Notes: a model not told the origin generated them from the letters alone. Positions 51,164 through 60,519 are shown, counted from the stretch's first letter. The stretch is 64,000 nucleotides of DNA from Pseudomonas brassicacearum (GCF_009601685.2 NZ_CP045701.2:1364001-1428000); one strand, 5' to 3'. Made by a program: numbers and translations.

Positions 51164-51436
51164 ATGAAGGTGTTTTGGGGGCTGGGGCGCTTGCTGACCC
51201 TGCTGTTCTGGCTGGTGGTGCTGGTCAATCTGGTCGTACCGTTCGTCCATCCGCTGCATCTACTGGTCAATTTCGCCGGCGTTTTTTTGCTGGCGCTCCA
51301 TCTGCTGGAACTGCTGCTGTTCAGGGCCAGTTTCCGTGGCCGCCCCGCGCCTGGTCGCGATCGCCTCAGAGTGCTGCTGTTCGGTATCTTCCACTTGCAA
51401 ACCCTCCCGACCGCGCCAGAGGCTTCCCATGCGTAA
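51164..51436 (+). CDS. DUF1145 membrane protein
   Basis: 90 aa from the ATG at 51164. Two membrane segments (LTLLFWLVVLVNLVVPFV and LLVNFAGVFLLALHLLELLLF) and a basic C-terminal tail fit DUF1145, a small inner-membrane family of unknown function. Its last 8 nt overlap the start of the collagen-like gene, suggesting coupled translation. Confidence 0.8.
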   Translation: MKVFWGLGRLLTLLFWLVVLVNLVVPFVHPLHLLVNFAGVFLLALHLLELLLFRASFRGRPAPGRDRLRVLLFGIFHLQTLPTAPEASHA

Positions 51437-52187
51437 ATTGTGTCTGCTCGCCGCACTCGTATGTCCATGGGCCTCGGCCCAGGTGGTCCAGGTCGAAAGC
51501 CATTCGTTGATGCGCCTGCCCAACACCACCAGCACCCTGACCCTGGAACGGCTGGACGTGGCCGACTACGGCACACTGCTGGTGCCGTCCAATGTCACTG
51601 AACTGACCATCGACCAATTGCACCTGGGACGTGAGGCGCGGATCGCCATCGTGCCGGCGCAGCAGGTATTGGAAATGAAAGTGGCCCAGGCCGAGCTGGC
51701 CGAGGGCAGCCAGATCACTTCACGCGGCGCGCGGGGTACTTACGCCAGGGTGGCGCGGCCGGGGCGCGATCTCAACCTGCAGTTCAAGGTCTTGAACGCA
51801 CCGTTGTTGTCGGTGGACGCCCGTGGCGGCACGGGTGCCCCAGGTTACGTCGGTCTTGACGGTGCCAATGGCCAGGCGCCGGGTTGCACCTGGGGTTCGG
51901 CCGGTCGCGGGGCCGACGGCAGCAATGGCAGTGATGGCCAGCCGGGTGCGGCCGGTGCGCGGGTACGCCTTGAGCTGCCCCGCGCCTATCCTGCCGAGCA
52001 GATCAAGGTGACGGTGGACGGCGGTGCGGGTGGCGCGGCCGGGCGCGGTGGCAAACCCGGGGCGGGAGGCAAGGCCAAGGGCTGTCTGATCTATACCGCT
52101 GATGGCGGCAAAAGCGGCCGTCCTGGCGCCGATGGCCAGCCAGGGCCTGCCGGAGCGGCGGGCACGGTGACGGTGCAGCGGTTCTAA
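51429..52187 (+). CDS. Secreted collagen-like protein
   Basis: 252 aa from the ATG at 51429. Signal peptide cleaved after WASA (about residue 17). About 110 residues of a beta-rich domain (TLTLERLDVADYGTLLVPSN; ELTIDQLHLG) come before two Gly-rich collagen-like segments. These include GAPGYVGLDGANGQAPG and GSDGQPGAAG in the first and GRPGADGQPGPAGAAG in the second. A Val/Lys-rich stretch (VRLELPRAYPAEQIKVTVDG) separates them. One Cys lies in each collagen-like part. Export and the repeats suggest a surface or matrix role. I do not recognise a named family. Confidence 0.8.
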   Translation: MRKLCLLAALVCPWASAQVVQVESHSLMRLPNTTSTLTLERLDVADYGTLLVPSNVTELTIDQLHLGREARIAIVPAQQVLEMKVAQAELAEGSQITSRGARGTYARVARPGRDLNLQFKVLNAPLLSVDARGGTGAPGYVGLDGANGQAPGCTWGSAGRGADGSNGSDGQPGAAGARVRLELPRAYPAEQIKVTVDGGAGGAAGRGGKPGAGGKAKGCLIYTADGGKSGRPGADGQPGPAGAAGTVTVQRF

Positions 52188-52203
52188 GCGTATGACGACC
52201 CCT

Positions 52204-52232
52204 AGTGGGGGCGCGAGCAAGCTCGCTCCCAC
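52204..52232. repeat. Single REP palindrome
   Basis: GTGGGGGCGAGC and GCTCGCTCCCAC form a near-perfect palindrome, the usual pseudomonad REP core. It could act as a transcript end for the collagen-like gene and the converging CopD gene. Confidence 0.75.
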
Positions 52233-52249
52233 AGGGTTTTATGTGATTT

Positions 52250-52714
52250 TCAGAACATCGGTCGCGCCGCGCCAATCGCCACCACCAGCAACCCGATCAA
52301 CAGGTTGATCCCAACCAGCCTGCGAATCTTCCCCAGCACCGCCGCACCCGCTGGCCAGTCCTGTGCCGTCACGGCGCTACGCAATGCCGGCAGTTGCAGG
52401 CCCTGGATGCGGATAAACAGCGCTGTCATCACCACATACAACCCCATCATGACCTGCACATGCCGTGGCGCGGTTTCGAAACCGGCGAAGCGCACGTGGA
52501 TCAGGCCTACACCGCTGATCGGTAAAAGCACCACCGCCACCCAGACCCAGACGAAAAAACGCTGAAACACTTCTACCCACAACTTGAGCCGGGCAGGGCC
52601 CTCAAGCGCCGTCATTGCGGCGGGACGCAGGATCATCCAGGCGAAGAACATGCCGCCGACCCAGACCAGGGCCGCCAGTAAATGCAGGGTGTAGACGAGG
52701 GCAAAGGGTGTCAT
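52250..52714 (-). CDS. CopD-domain membrane protein
   Basis: 154 aa with four membrane segments. N-terminal LVYTLHLLAALVWVGGMFFAWMIL contains the His residue and WxGG pattern of CopD/YcnJ-like proteins. Later segments are VWVAVVLLPISGVGLIH and GINLLIGLLVVAIGA. Full-length CopD takes part in copper uptake; this short form is common, and its substrate is not established. Confidence 0.8.
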   Translation of the reverse strand: MTPFALVYTLHLLAALVWVGGMFFAWMILRPAAMTALEGPARLKLWVEVFQRFFVWVWVAVVLLPISGVGLIHVRFAGFETAPRHVQVMMGLYVVMTALFIRIQGLQLPALRSAVTAQDWPAGAAVLGKIRRLVGINLLIGLLVVAIGAARPMF

Positions 52715-52813
52715 TGGGTTACTCCGTTCTGCGCAGGATTCATTAGCGGGGTATGATAGCCGCCGATCCGAACCACTGAAAATTTATCCAGCGTTTTTAG
52801 CGCCCGACCATTC

Positions 52814-54958
52814 ATGATCAGCACCGAACTCAAAACCACGATCCAGGGCGCCTATTCGCGTTTTCTCGAAGCCAAGAGCCTCAAGCCGCGATATGGCCAG
52901 CGCCTGATGATTGCCGAAGTGGCAAAAGTCCTGGGTGACATCGACACCGACGACGAAGGCCGGCGCAGCGGCGAGCCTGCCGTCGTGGCGGTGGAGGCGG
53001 GCACGGGTACCGGCAAGACCGTGGCCTACAGCCTGGCGGCGATTCCCACTGCCAAGGCCGCGGGCAAACGCCTGGTGATCGCCACGGCCACCGTCGCCCT
53101 GCAGGAGCAGATCGTCTACAAGGACCTGCCCGACCTGATGCGCAACAGCGGGCTGAACTTCACGTTCGCCCTGGCCAAGGGGCGCGGGCGCTACATGTGC
53201 CTGTCCAAGCTCGACATGTTGCTCCAGGAAGGCCACGCGCAGACCGCCACGGCCCAGTTGTTCGAAGAAGAAGGCTTCAAGATCGAGGTCGATGAGGCCA
53301 GCCAGAAGCTGTTTACCAGCATGATCGAGAAGCTGGCCGGCAATAAATGGGACGGTGACCGCGACAGCTGGTCCACGGCCCTGGAAGACGCCGACTGGTC
53401 CCGCCTGACGACCGACCATAGCCAGTGCACCAACCGCCATTGCCCGAACTTCGGCCAGTGCGCCTTCTACAAGGCCCGCGAGGGCATGGGCAAGGTCGAC
53501 GTCATCGTCACCAACCACGACATGGTGCTGGCCGACCTGGCCCTGGGCGGTGGTGCGGTGTTGCCGGACCCGCGCGACACGATCTACGTGTTCGACGAAG
53601 GCCACCACCTACCGGATAAGGCCATCGGCCATTTCGCCCATTACACCCGGCTGCGTTCCACCGCCGACTGGCTGGAAACCACCGCCAAGAACCTCACCAA
53701 ACTGTTGGCCCAGCATCCGTTGCCGGGTGACCTGGGCAAGTTCATCGAGCAAGTGCCGGAGCTGGCGCGGGAAATCAAGACGAACCAGCAGTTCATGTTC
53801 ACCGCGTGCGAGCAAGTGGCCGACTTCAAGCCCGGCGAAGACGTCGAGGGCCGCGAGCGGCCACGCCACCGGTTTGTCGGCGGGGTGATCCCCGAGCACA
53901 TGCGCGAAATGGGCATTGAGCTCAAGAAAGGTTTCGCACGCCTGACCGACCTGTTCACGCGCCTGACCGACCTGCTCAAGGAAGGCATGGATGGCGAGGT
54001 CAATATCGGTATCGCCAGCAACCAGGCCGAGGAATGGTACCCGCTGTTCGGCAGCCTGTTGTCCCGCTCCCAGGGCAACTGGGAGCTGTGGACGGCCTTC
54101 ACCGCCGAAGACCCGCAAGACAACCCGCCAATGGCGCGGTGGCTGACCCTGGCCGAAAGCGGTTCGCTGTTTGATATCGAGGTCAATGCCAGCCCGATCC
54201 TGGCGGCGGAAATGCTGCGCCGCAACCTGTGGAACGTGGCCTACGGCGCACTGGTAACCTCCGCCACGCTGACCGCCCTGGGCACGTTTGACCGCTTCCG
54301 CATGCGTGCCGGCCTGCCGAAAAAAGCCGTGACCGCCGTGGTCCCGAGCCCCTTCCATCACGCCGACGCCGGTGTGCTGCGAGTGCCGGACCTCAAGGCC
54401 GACCCACGGGATGCCGCCGGCCATACCGCGGCGATCATCCGCGACCTGCCGGAACTGGTGGAAGGCTCACGGGGCACCCTGGTGCTGTTTTCCTCGCGCA
54501 AACAGATGCAGGACGTGTTCGATGGCCTTGACCGTGACTGGCGCAAGCAGGTGTTCATCCAGGGCAACCTGTCTAAACAGGAGACCCTGAACAAGCACAA
54601 GGCGCGGGTCGACGGCGGCGACTCCAGCGTGCTGTTCGGCTTGGCGAGTTTTGCCGAAGGCGTGGACTTGCCGGGTGCCTATTGCGAGCACGTGGTGATT
54701 GCCAAGATTCCGTTCTCGGTCCCCGATGACCCGGTGGAGGCTGCGCTGGCCGAGTGGATCGAGGCCCGTGGCGGCAACCCGTTCATGGAAATCTCCGTAC
54801 CGGACGCATCGCTGAAGCTGGTCCAGGCGTGTGGTCGCTTGCTGCGCACCGAAGAAGACCGCGGCACCATCACCTTGCTCGACCGCAGGCTGGTAACCCA
54901 GCGCTATGGCAAGGCGATCCTTAATGCGCTGCCGCCGTTTCGACGCGAGATTTCCTGA
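52814..54958 (+). CDS. dinG: ATP-dependent DNA helicase DinG
   Basis: 714 aa. XPD-type superfamily 2 helicase: Walker A EAGTGTGKTVAYSLAA, a four-Cys iron-sulfur site (YMCLSKL, then CTNRHCPNFGQCAFY), DEAH-type motif VFDEGHHLPDKAIG, and C-terminal VQACGRLLRTEEDRGTI (motif VI). It unwinds 5'-tailed duplexes, R-loops and D-loops. The N-terminal exonuclease domain of Gram-positive DinG is absent, as in E. coli. No LexA box was found just upstream. Confidence 0.96.
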   Translation: MISTELKTTIQGAYSRFLEAKSLKPRYGQRLMIAEVAKVLGDIDTDDEGRRSGEPAVVAVEAGTGTGKTVAYSLAAIPTAKAAGKRLVIATATVALQEQIVYKDLPDLMRNSGLNFTFALAKGRGRYMCLSKLDMLLQEGHAQTATAQLFEEEGFKIEVDEASQKLFTSMIEKLAGNKWDGDRDSWSTALEDADWSRLTTDHSQCTNRHCPNFGQCAFYKAREGMGKVDVIVTNHDMVLADLALGGGAVLPDPRDTIYVFDEGHHLPDKAIGHFAHYTRLRSTADWLETTAKNLTKLLAQHPLPGDLGKFIEQVPELAREIKTNQQFMFTACEQVADFKPGEDVEGRERPRHRFVGGVIPEHMREMGIELKKGFARLTDLFTRLTDLLKEGMDGEVNIGIASNQAEEWYPLFGSLLSRSQGNWELWTAFTAEDPQDNPPMARWLTLAESGSLFDIEVNASPILAAEMLRRNLWNVAYGALVTSATLTALGTFDRFRMRAGLPKKAVTAVVPSPFHHADAGVLRVPDLKADPRDAAGHTAAIIRDLPELVEGSRGTLVLFSSRKQMQDVFDGLDRDWRKQVFIQGNLSKQETLNKHKARVDGGDSSVLFGLASFAEGVDLPGAYCEHVVIAKIPFSVPDDPVEAALAEWIEARGGNPFMEISVPDASLKLVQACGRLLRTEEDRGTITLLDRRLVTQRYGKAILNALPPFRREIS

Positions 54959-55007
54959 TACGTGCAATGACTTGCTGTGGCGAGGGCGCTTGCTCCCGCT
55001 GGGCTCT

Positions 55008-55110
55008 GTAGGCGCTGGCGAAGCCTGCGATCTTTTGATCCTGATCTTTCACTCTCGACTCAATGGGCTGTGGAAAGATCGCAGCCTCGCTTCGCTCGAC
55101 AGCTCCTACG
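55008..55110. repeat. Dispersed palindromic repeat, copy E
   Basis: Same orientation as copy A, with diverged left end (GTAGGCGCTGGCGAAGCC) and right end CAGCTCCTACG. The core has only TTTTGATCCTGATC, no array. A REP fragment (TGTGGCGAGGGCGCTTGCTCC, near 54976) precedes it. Nothing else is seen between dinG and the esterase gene. Confidence 0.88.
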
Positions 55111-55232
55111 TAACCCAGCCGCCACAGGGGTTGGTTTCAGGCTAACCAGCCGTCCCATGGCGGTTCCCAAAAGCCTGAATGACTGAAACAATGCCAGCCA
55201 CCTTAAAAGTGTTTGTTTCAAGGGAGTTACGG

Positions 55233-56378
55233 GTGCAGATTCAAGGCCATTATGAACTTCAGTTCGAGGCGGTGCGTGAAGCGTTCGCGGCGATGTTCGA
55301 TGATCCCCAGGAGCGCGGCGCGGCGTTGTGCATCCAGGTGGGTGGGCGCACGGTGATCGATCTGTGGGCCGGTACCGCCGACAAGGATGGCCATGACGCC
55401 TGGCACAGCGACACCATCGCCAACCTGTTTTCCTGCACCAAGACCTTCACCGCCGTCACCGCCCTGCAACTGGTGGCCGAAGGCAAGTTGCAGCTGGATG
55501 CCCCGGTAGCCCGCTATTGGCCCGAGTTTGCCGCAGCCGGCAAGCAATCCATCACCCTGCGCCAGTTGCTCTGCCATCAGGCCGGGCTGCCGGCGCTACG
55601 TGAACTGCTGCCGCCCGAAGCGCTTTATGACTGGCAAACCATGGTCGATGCCCTGGCCACCGAAACACCGTGGTGGACGCCGGGCGAGGGCCACGGTTAT
55701 GCCGCGATCACCTACGGCTGGCTGATCGGCGAGCTGCTGCGCAGGGCCGATGGGCGTGGCCCGGGTGAGTCCATCGTGGCCCGTGTCGCCAAGCCGTTGG
55801 GCCTGGATTTTCACGTTGGCCTGGCCGATGACGAGTTTCATCGCGTGGCCCACATCGCCCGTGGCAAAGGCAACGTTGGCGATGCCGCGGCCCAACGCCT
55901 GCTGCAGGTGACAATGCGCGAGCCTACGGCCATGACCACCCGGGCCTTCACCAATCCTCCGTCGATCATGACCAGCACCAACAAACCGGAGTGGCGACGC
56001 ATGCAGCAACCGGCGGCCAACGGCCACGGCAACGCCCGCAGCCTGGCCGGGTTTTATGCGGGGCTGCTGGACGGCAGCCTGCTGGAAGGTGAAATGCTCG
56101 ACGAACTGACTCGCCAGCACAGCTTTGGCGAGGACAAGACTTTATTGACCCAGACGCGTTTCGGCCTGGGTTGCATGCTCGACCAGCCGGATGTGCCGAA
56201 TGCGACCTACGGCCTCGGCCCGCGGGCGTTCGGTCATCCGGGGGCCGGGGGCTCCATGGGGTTTGCCGACCCGGAACATGATGTGGCTTTTGGCTTCGTG
56301 ACCAACACGCTCGGGCCTTACGTATTGATGGACCCTCGCGCGCAGAACCTTGCGAGGGTACTTGCCACTTGTCTATAA
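55233..56378 (+). CDS. EstB-type serine hydrolase (beta-lactamase class C fold)
   Basis: 381 aa. I chose the GTG at 55233 because AGGGAG lies 7 nt upstream and the protein then begins MQIQGHYELQFEAVREAF, the known N-terminus of the Pseudomonas EstB/esterase III family. Active-site SxxK motif is SCTK in NLFSCTKTFTA; the Tyr motif is ITYGWLIGELL; the third motif lies near HPGAGGSMGF. These esterases act on short-chain esters and generally not on beta-lactams. No signal peptide, so cytoplasmic. Confidence 0.9.
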   Translation: MQIQGHYELQFEAVREAFAAMFDDPQERGAALCIQVGGRTVIDLWAGTADKDGHDAWHSDTIANLFSCTKTFTAVTALQLVAEGKLQLDAPVARYWPEFAAAGKQSITLRQLLCHQAGLPALRELLPPEALYDWQTMVDALATETPWWTPGEGHGYAAITYGWLIGELLRRADGRGPGESIVARVAKPLGLDFHVGLADDEFHRVAHIARGKGNVGDAAAQRLLQVTMREPTAMTTRAFTNPPSIMTSTNKPEWRRMQQPAANGHGNARSLAGFYAGLLDGSLLEGEMLDELTRQHSFGEDKTLLTQTRFGLGCMLDQPDVPNATYGLGPRAFGHPGAGGSMGFADPEHDVAFGFVTNTLGPYVLMDPRAQNLARVLATCL

Positions 56379-56496
56379 AGCGCCATTGAAGGCGGCGGGC
56401 ACCGGAACCTCGTGGCCTTTTCAGTTTCCAAGCGACTGTTTATGCGGCCAAAACATGGCCTTTTATTTTCAATTTTCATCATTTTGTGGATATCCA

Positions 56497-57609
56497 ATGT
56501 CATCGAATAAAACCCTCGCTCTGGCGCTGTGCTTCGCTATCACCGGTTGCGCACAAACCCCACAAAATGATGCCGAGGGCGGCGGTCACTGGTGGTCGTT
56601 CGGCTCTTCCGACAAGGTGGTGGCCAAGGAAACGGCGCCAGCGGCGCCTCTGAAACCGGCCGCCGTCGTACCGCAAGCCAAGGCCGAGAGCGCCACCCAC
56701 TGGTGGTGGCCATTCGCTTCCGATGATGCTGCCGACGTTGCGAAGAAAGATGACGTCAAGCCCCAAGGCAAGCCAGAAGCCAAGGCGCCGGCCGTTGCCA
56801 AGGCCGAAGCCGAAAGCAACGGCAAGTGGTGGTGGCCGTTCGGCGGCAAGGATCAGGAAACCGCCAAGGCAGTGCCGATGCCCGATCCGAAAATCACCCA
56901 GGCCTGGCTCGACGACTACGAGCCGAAGCTGCGCATAGCCATCAAGGACAGCAAGCTCGAACTCGAGCGCCGCGACAACGTGCTGGTGGTCACCGCGCCC
57001 GTGGACGGCTCCTTCAACCCGGACCGTCCAGCCATGCTGCTGCCCGTGACCCTTGGGCCGTTCACTCGCGTGGCGAAGATCCTTGAAGCCGACCCGAAGA
57101 GCGCCGTGTTGATCCTCGGCCACGCCGACACCTCGGGCGCCGCACCAGCGAACCTGAAGCTCAGCCAGGAGCGTGCCCAGTCCGTGGCGGCGATTTTCCG
57201 CCTCAGCGGCCTTCAACGTGATCGCCTGATGCTGCGCGGCATGGGCGCAGTGGCGCCACGTGCGGCCAACGACAGTGTGCAAGGGCGTGCCCTGAACCGT
57301 CGCGTGGAACTGCTGGTCACGCCGGCCAACACCATGGTTGCGCTGCTGAGCAAATACAACATGCCGGCCCCCGCGCCAGTGACGCTGGTGGCGGCCCAGG
57401 ACGTGAAGCCCGTGGCCCCGGCCCCAGCGCCTGCGGCGAAAAAAGCCGTGACCCCGACCACCAAAAAAGCACCGGCTAAAAAGGCCACAGCCAAGGCGTC
57501 TGCCAAGAAAGCCCCAGCCAAGGCCACTACCCCGGCGAAGAAAACCAAACCGGCCAAAGCCGCCACCGATACCAAGAAAGTTGCGGCCGCCAATACCCCC
57601 AAGCAGTGA
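56497..57609 (+). CDS. OmpA-like lipoprotein with Trp-rich repeats and Lys/Ala-rich tail
   Basis: 370 aa from the ATG at 56497. Lipobox ITGC (Cys18). Three spaced copies of a Trp-rich motif follow: HWWSFGSSD (31-39), HWWWPFASDD (69-78) and KWWWPFGGKD (110-119), separated by Ala/Lys/Pro-rich linkers. Next is an OmpA-like domain (about 150-290; VLILGHADTSGAAPANLKLSQERAQ in parts, and ALNRRVELLV). The last 70 residues are histone-H1-like (KKAPAKKATAKASAKKAPAK). Envelope anchoring to peptidoglycan is likely; the Trp repeats and basic tail are unexplained. Confidence 0.85.
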   Translation: MSSNKTLALALCFAITGCAQTPQNDAEGGGHWWSFGSSDKVVAKETAPAAPLKPAAVVPQAKAESATHWWWPFASDDAADVAKKDDVKPQGKPEAKAPAVAKAEAESNGKWWWPFGGKDQETAKAVPMPDPKITQAWLDDYEPKLRIAIKDSKLELERRDNVLVVTAPVDGSFNPDRPAMLLPVTLGPFTRVAKILEADPKSAVLILGHADTSGAAPANLKLSQERAQSVAAIFRLSGLQRDRLMLRGMGAVAPRAANDSVQGRALNRRVELLVTPANTMVALLSKYNMPAPAPVTLVAAQDVKPVAPAPAPAAKKAVTPTTKKAPAKKATAKASAKKAPAKATTPAKKTKPAKAATDTKKVAAANTPKQ

Positions 57610-57633
57610 TGGGCTAACCACAAGGAACGCGCC

Positions 57634-58281
57634 ATGACCCAACCGCTGGCTGATATGCGCCGCGACTACACCCGCGATGGCTTGACCGAGGCACAAGCCC
57701 CGGCCGAGCCGTTTGCACTGTTCCACCAATGGTTCGCCGACGCAGTGAAAACCGAACAGGCTCCAGTGGAGGCCAACGCCATGACCCTGGCGACGGTGGA
57801 TGCGCAAGGGCGCCCGCACTGCCGGATCCTGCTGCTCAAGGGCCTGGATGCCCTGGGTTTCACGTTCTTCACCAACTACGACAGCGCCAAGGGCCAGCAA
57901 CTGGCCGCGAATCCATTCGCGGCCATGACGTTTTTCTGGCCGGCTCTGGAGCGCCAGGTGCGCATCGAGGGCAAAGTGGTGAAGGTCTCCGCGCAGGAGT
58001 CGGACGACTATTATCAGGTTCGCCCGCTAGGCAGCCGCCTCGGCGCCTGGGCTTCACCCCAGAGCCGAGTGATTTCAGGGCGCGCTGAGCTGGACGACTT
58101 GCTCAAGGCCACCGAACAACGCTTCAGCGATAGCCAACCGCATTGCCCCGAGCATTGGGGCGGTTATCGTTTGCTGCCCGAGCGCATCGAGTTCTGGCAG
58201 GGCCGTCCGAGCCGCCTTCACGATCGCCTCAACTACCGCCTGCAAGGGGCGAACTGGCTGCGCGAGCGCCTGGCGCCTTAG
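57634..58281 (+). CDS. pdxH: Pyridoxamine 5'-phosphate oxidase
   Basis: 215 aa. FMN-binding split-barrel motifs: [38 protein letters not shown], and the C-terminal dimerisation domain [20 protein letters not shown] with the R-L-H-D-R signature. It oxidises pyridoxine/pyridoxamine phosphate to PLP. The last 53 nt overlap a converging small gene. Confidence 0.97.
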   Translation: MTQPLADMRRDYTRDGLTEAQAPAEPFALFHQWFADAVKTEQAPVEANAMTLATVDAQGRPHCRILLLKGLDALGFTFFTNYDSAKGQQLAANPFAAMTFFWPALERQVRIEGKVVKVSAQESDDYYQVRPLGSRLGAWASPQSRVISGRAELDDLLKATEQRFSDSQPHCPEHWGGYRLLPERIEFWQGRPSRLHDRLNYRLQGANWLRERLAP

Positions 58282-58513
58282 CGTCGGGGTAACCTGCCGC
58301 AGCGGTTTTAAGCCACTGCGGCAAGTCCCGGCGCTTGACCCCTTGCTCCCGGGCGCGGGCCAATTGTTGCAGCATGTAGATCTTTTTCTGCTCATCCTGC
58401 CCCGCCAGGGACAGCGCCAAGTCGCGGTCCATCCAGCGTTTGATCCGTACGTACAGCCACCAGTGGAAGTACAAACCGGCCACGGTGACCGCGACGATGA
58501 TGAAATAATCCAT
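58229..58513 (-). CDS. Small single-pass membrane protein, function unknown
   Basis: 94 aa. An N-terminal membrane segment ([20 protein letters not shown]) is followed by a basic, helical cytosolic part ([37 protein letters not shown]). I do not recognise a named family. The 3' end overlaps the pdxH 3' end by 53 nt in antisense, so either the C-terminus is dispensable or the two constrain each other. Confidence 0.65.
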   Translation of the reverse strand: MDYFIIVAVTVAGLYFHWWLYVRIKRWMDRDLALSLAGQDEQKKIYMLQQLARAREQGVKRRDLPQWLKTAAAGYPDAKAPGARAASSPLAGGS

Positions 58514-58683
58514 GAAAAAATCCCGGGTTGATGACGCAGGTTTCGGAAATTGGCGCTACTGTTTGGTGAATTTTTCGGGTGCGCCTGTATCCCACCTGAA
58601 TGAAAACAATTTTATCCCGGCGAGGCCGTGACAGGCGTCAAGCTGCGGAGTTTAATGAATCCCTGTCTTTTGGAGTTGATGCT

Positions 58684-59148
58684 ATGCGTAAGTCTGTTTT
58701 GCTGGTTGCTTCCTTTTCCACGATGGCGATGTTGCTCACTGGTTGTCAGTCGAGCCTGACCGGTGACTCCTACTCCCGTGACGAAGCGCGTCGCGTGCAG
58801 ACGATTCGCATGGGGACCATCGAAGCTCTGCGTCCGGTCAAGATCGAAGGCACCAAGACCCCGATCGGCGGTGCGGCCGGTGCGGTGGTCGGTGGTGTCG
58901 GCGGCAGCGCTATCGGTGGTGGCCGTGGTAGCATCGTCGCCGCTGTGATCGGCGCGGTGGCCGGTGGCCTGATCGGTTCCGCTACTGAAGAAGGTCTGAC
59001 CCGTACCCAAGGCGTGGAAATCACCGTTCGTGAAGATGACGGTAGCATGCGTGCCTATGTACAGCAGGTTCAGGAGAACGAGGTGTTCCGTGTGGGTGAG
59101 CGGGTTCGTATTTCCACTGTGGATGGTACGAGTCGCGTATCGCACTAA
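58684..59148 (+). CDS. Glycine-zipper outer-membrane lipoprotein (SlyB-like)
   Basis: 154 aa. Lipobox LLTGC (Cys21). The central glycine-zipper segment (PIGGAAGAVVGGVGGSAIGG, then GSIVAAVIGAVAGGLIGSA) spans two helices as in the SlyB/PcP 2TM family. The C-terminal part is a small beta domain (GVEITVREDDGSMRAYVQQV). SlyB-type lipoproteins stabilise the outer membrane under stress. A good terminator follows. Confidence 0.9.
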   Translation: MRKSVLLVASFSTMAMLLTGCQSSLTGDSYSRDEARRVQTIRMGTIEALRPVKIEGTKTPIGGAAGAVVGGVGGSAIGGGRGSIVAAVIGAVAGGLIGSATEEGLTRTQGVEITVREDDGSMRAYVQQVQENEVFRVGERVRISTVDGTSRVSH

Positions 59149-59167
59149 GCTTGAGTCGGTAAGAGAA

Positions 59168-59207
59168 AACGGCGCTTATTCCGGGAATGGACAGCGCCGT
59201 TTTTTTT
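59168..59207 (+). terminator. Terminator after the glycine-zipper lipoprotein gene
   Basis: AACGGCGCT (59168-59176) pairs with AGCGCCGTT (59193-59201), followed by T8. Confidence 0.92.
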
Positions 59208-59227
59208 GGGGGGGCTGGTTGGGTGGT

Positions 59228-59301
59228 GTGTATATCCGTTTCTTCGGTAGCGGCTACTTATGGTTCCGCCAGCAGCCGTTACCGAAGAAATGGATATACA
59301 C
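59228..59301. repeat. 28-bp inverted repeat
   Basis: The arms 59228-59255 and 59274-59301 (beginning GTGTATATCC and ending GGATATACAC) differ at two positions, both of which would be G-U pairs in RNA. The loop is 18 nt. It is a known style of extragenic palindrome in pseudomonads, distinct from the GTAGGAGC and TGTGGGAGC families. Confidence 0.85.
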
Positions 59302-59331
59302 CCCCCTCCTGATCTATCCGGCAGCCAGGAA

Positions 59332-60519
59332 TCAGCCAGGCAATGCAGGCTGCTTGCGACTGGCCGCTGCCGTCACCATATAACCCAGCACGGCCGCCAG
59401 GATCGAACCTGTGAGAATCCCCATCCGGTCCATGCCCGCGTAGTCACTTACGCCAGGCTCGAACGCCAGGGAGCCAACGAACAGGCTCATCGTGAACCCG
59501 ATACCGCACAGGATCGCCACACCCAGTACCTGGCCCCAATTGGCGCCGCTGGGCAGGCTGGCGATGCCGATTTTCACGGCCAGCCAGGTCAGGCCGAAGA
59601 CGCCGACGGTCTTGCCCAGCAACAGGCCAATGGCGATGCCCATCGGCACGTGATGGGTGAAGCTTTCGACGGTGACGCCGCTCAGGGACAGGCCGGCGTT
59701 GGCGAAGGCGAACAGAGGCAGGATGCCATAAGCCACCCAGGGGTGCAGGGCGTGTTCCAGGGTCAGCAACGGCGAGGTCTCGGCGTTTTTCGTGCGCAGC
59801 GGGATGCAGAACGCCAGGGTCACGCCCGCGAGGGTGGCATGGACACCGCTCTTGAGCACGCAGACCCACAGAATCAGGCCGACAACCATGTAGGGCCCGA
59901 GCTTGACCACGCCCATCCGATTCAACGCCACCAGCGCGGCGATGCAGGCTGCCGCCAGTATGAGCGACAGGCTGGACAGGGCGCCGGAGTAGAAGATCGC
60001 GATGATGATGATAGCGCCCAGGTCGTCGATGATCGCCAGGGTCATCAGGAACAGCTTGAGCGACACCGGCACCCGCTTGCCCAGCAAGGCGAGCACGCCG
60101 AGGGCGAACGCAATGTCGGTGGCCGTCGGAATTGCCCAGCCGCCCAGGGCGGGGGGATTGTCGCGGTTGAGGAACCAGTAGATCAGCGCCGGCACCACCA
60201 TGCCGCCAATCGCCGCCGCACCCGGCAAGACGATTTGCGACGGTTTCGACAGTTGCCCGCCGAGAACTTCTCGCTTGACTTCGAGGCCGATGAGCAGGAA
60301 GAACATCGCCATCAAGCCGTCGTTGATCCACAGTAACAAGGGTTTAGCGATTTTCAACACACCGACCTGGACCACCACCGGCGTGTCCAGCAGGCCGTTG
60401 TACAGCCAGGAAAGGGGCGAGTTATTGATGACCAGGGCAAGCAGGGCGGCGGCGATCAACAATAGGCCGCTGGCAGCCTCCAGCTGGAAAAAACGGGTCA
60501 GAGAATTGCGTAGAGCCAC
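59332..60519 (-). CDS. nhaA: Na+/H+ antiporter NhaA
   Basis: 395 aa, GTG start with GGAGAG 6 nt upstream. Twelve membrane segments; the ion-binding pair of Asp lies in [20 protein letters not shown]. Other signatures are [35 protein letters not shown] and [15 protein letters not shown]. It exchanges cytosolic Na+ for external protons. The region upstream (60520-60784) is AT-rich near 60570-60620 and should hold its promoter; I recognise no specific operator there. Confidence 0.96.
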   Translation of the reverse strand: MALRNSLTRFFQLEAASGLLLIAAALLALVINNSPLSWLYNGLLDTPVVVQVGVLKIAKPLLLWINDGLMAMFFLLIGLEVKREVLGGQLSKPSQIVLPGAAAIGGMVVPALIYWFLNRDNPPALGGWAIPTATDIAFALGVLALLGKRVPVSLKLFLMTLAIIDDLGAIIIIAIFYSGALSSLSLILAAACIAALVALNRMGVVKLGPYMVVGLILWVCVLKSGVHATLAGVTLAFCIPLRTKNAETSPLLTLEHALHPWVAYGILPLFAFANAGLSLSGVTVESFTHHVPMGIAIGLLLGKTVGVFGLTWLAVKIGIASLPSGANWGQVLGVAILCGIGFTMSLFVGSLAFEPGVSDYAGMDRMGILTGSILAAVLGYMVTAAASRKQPALPG

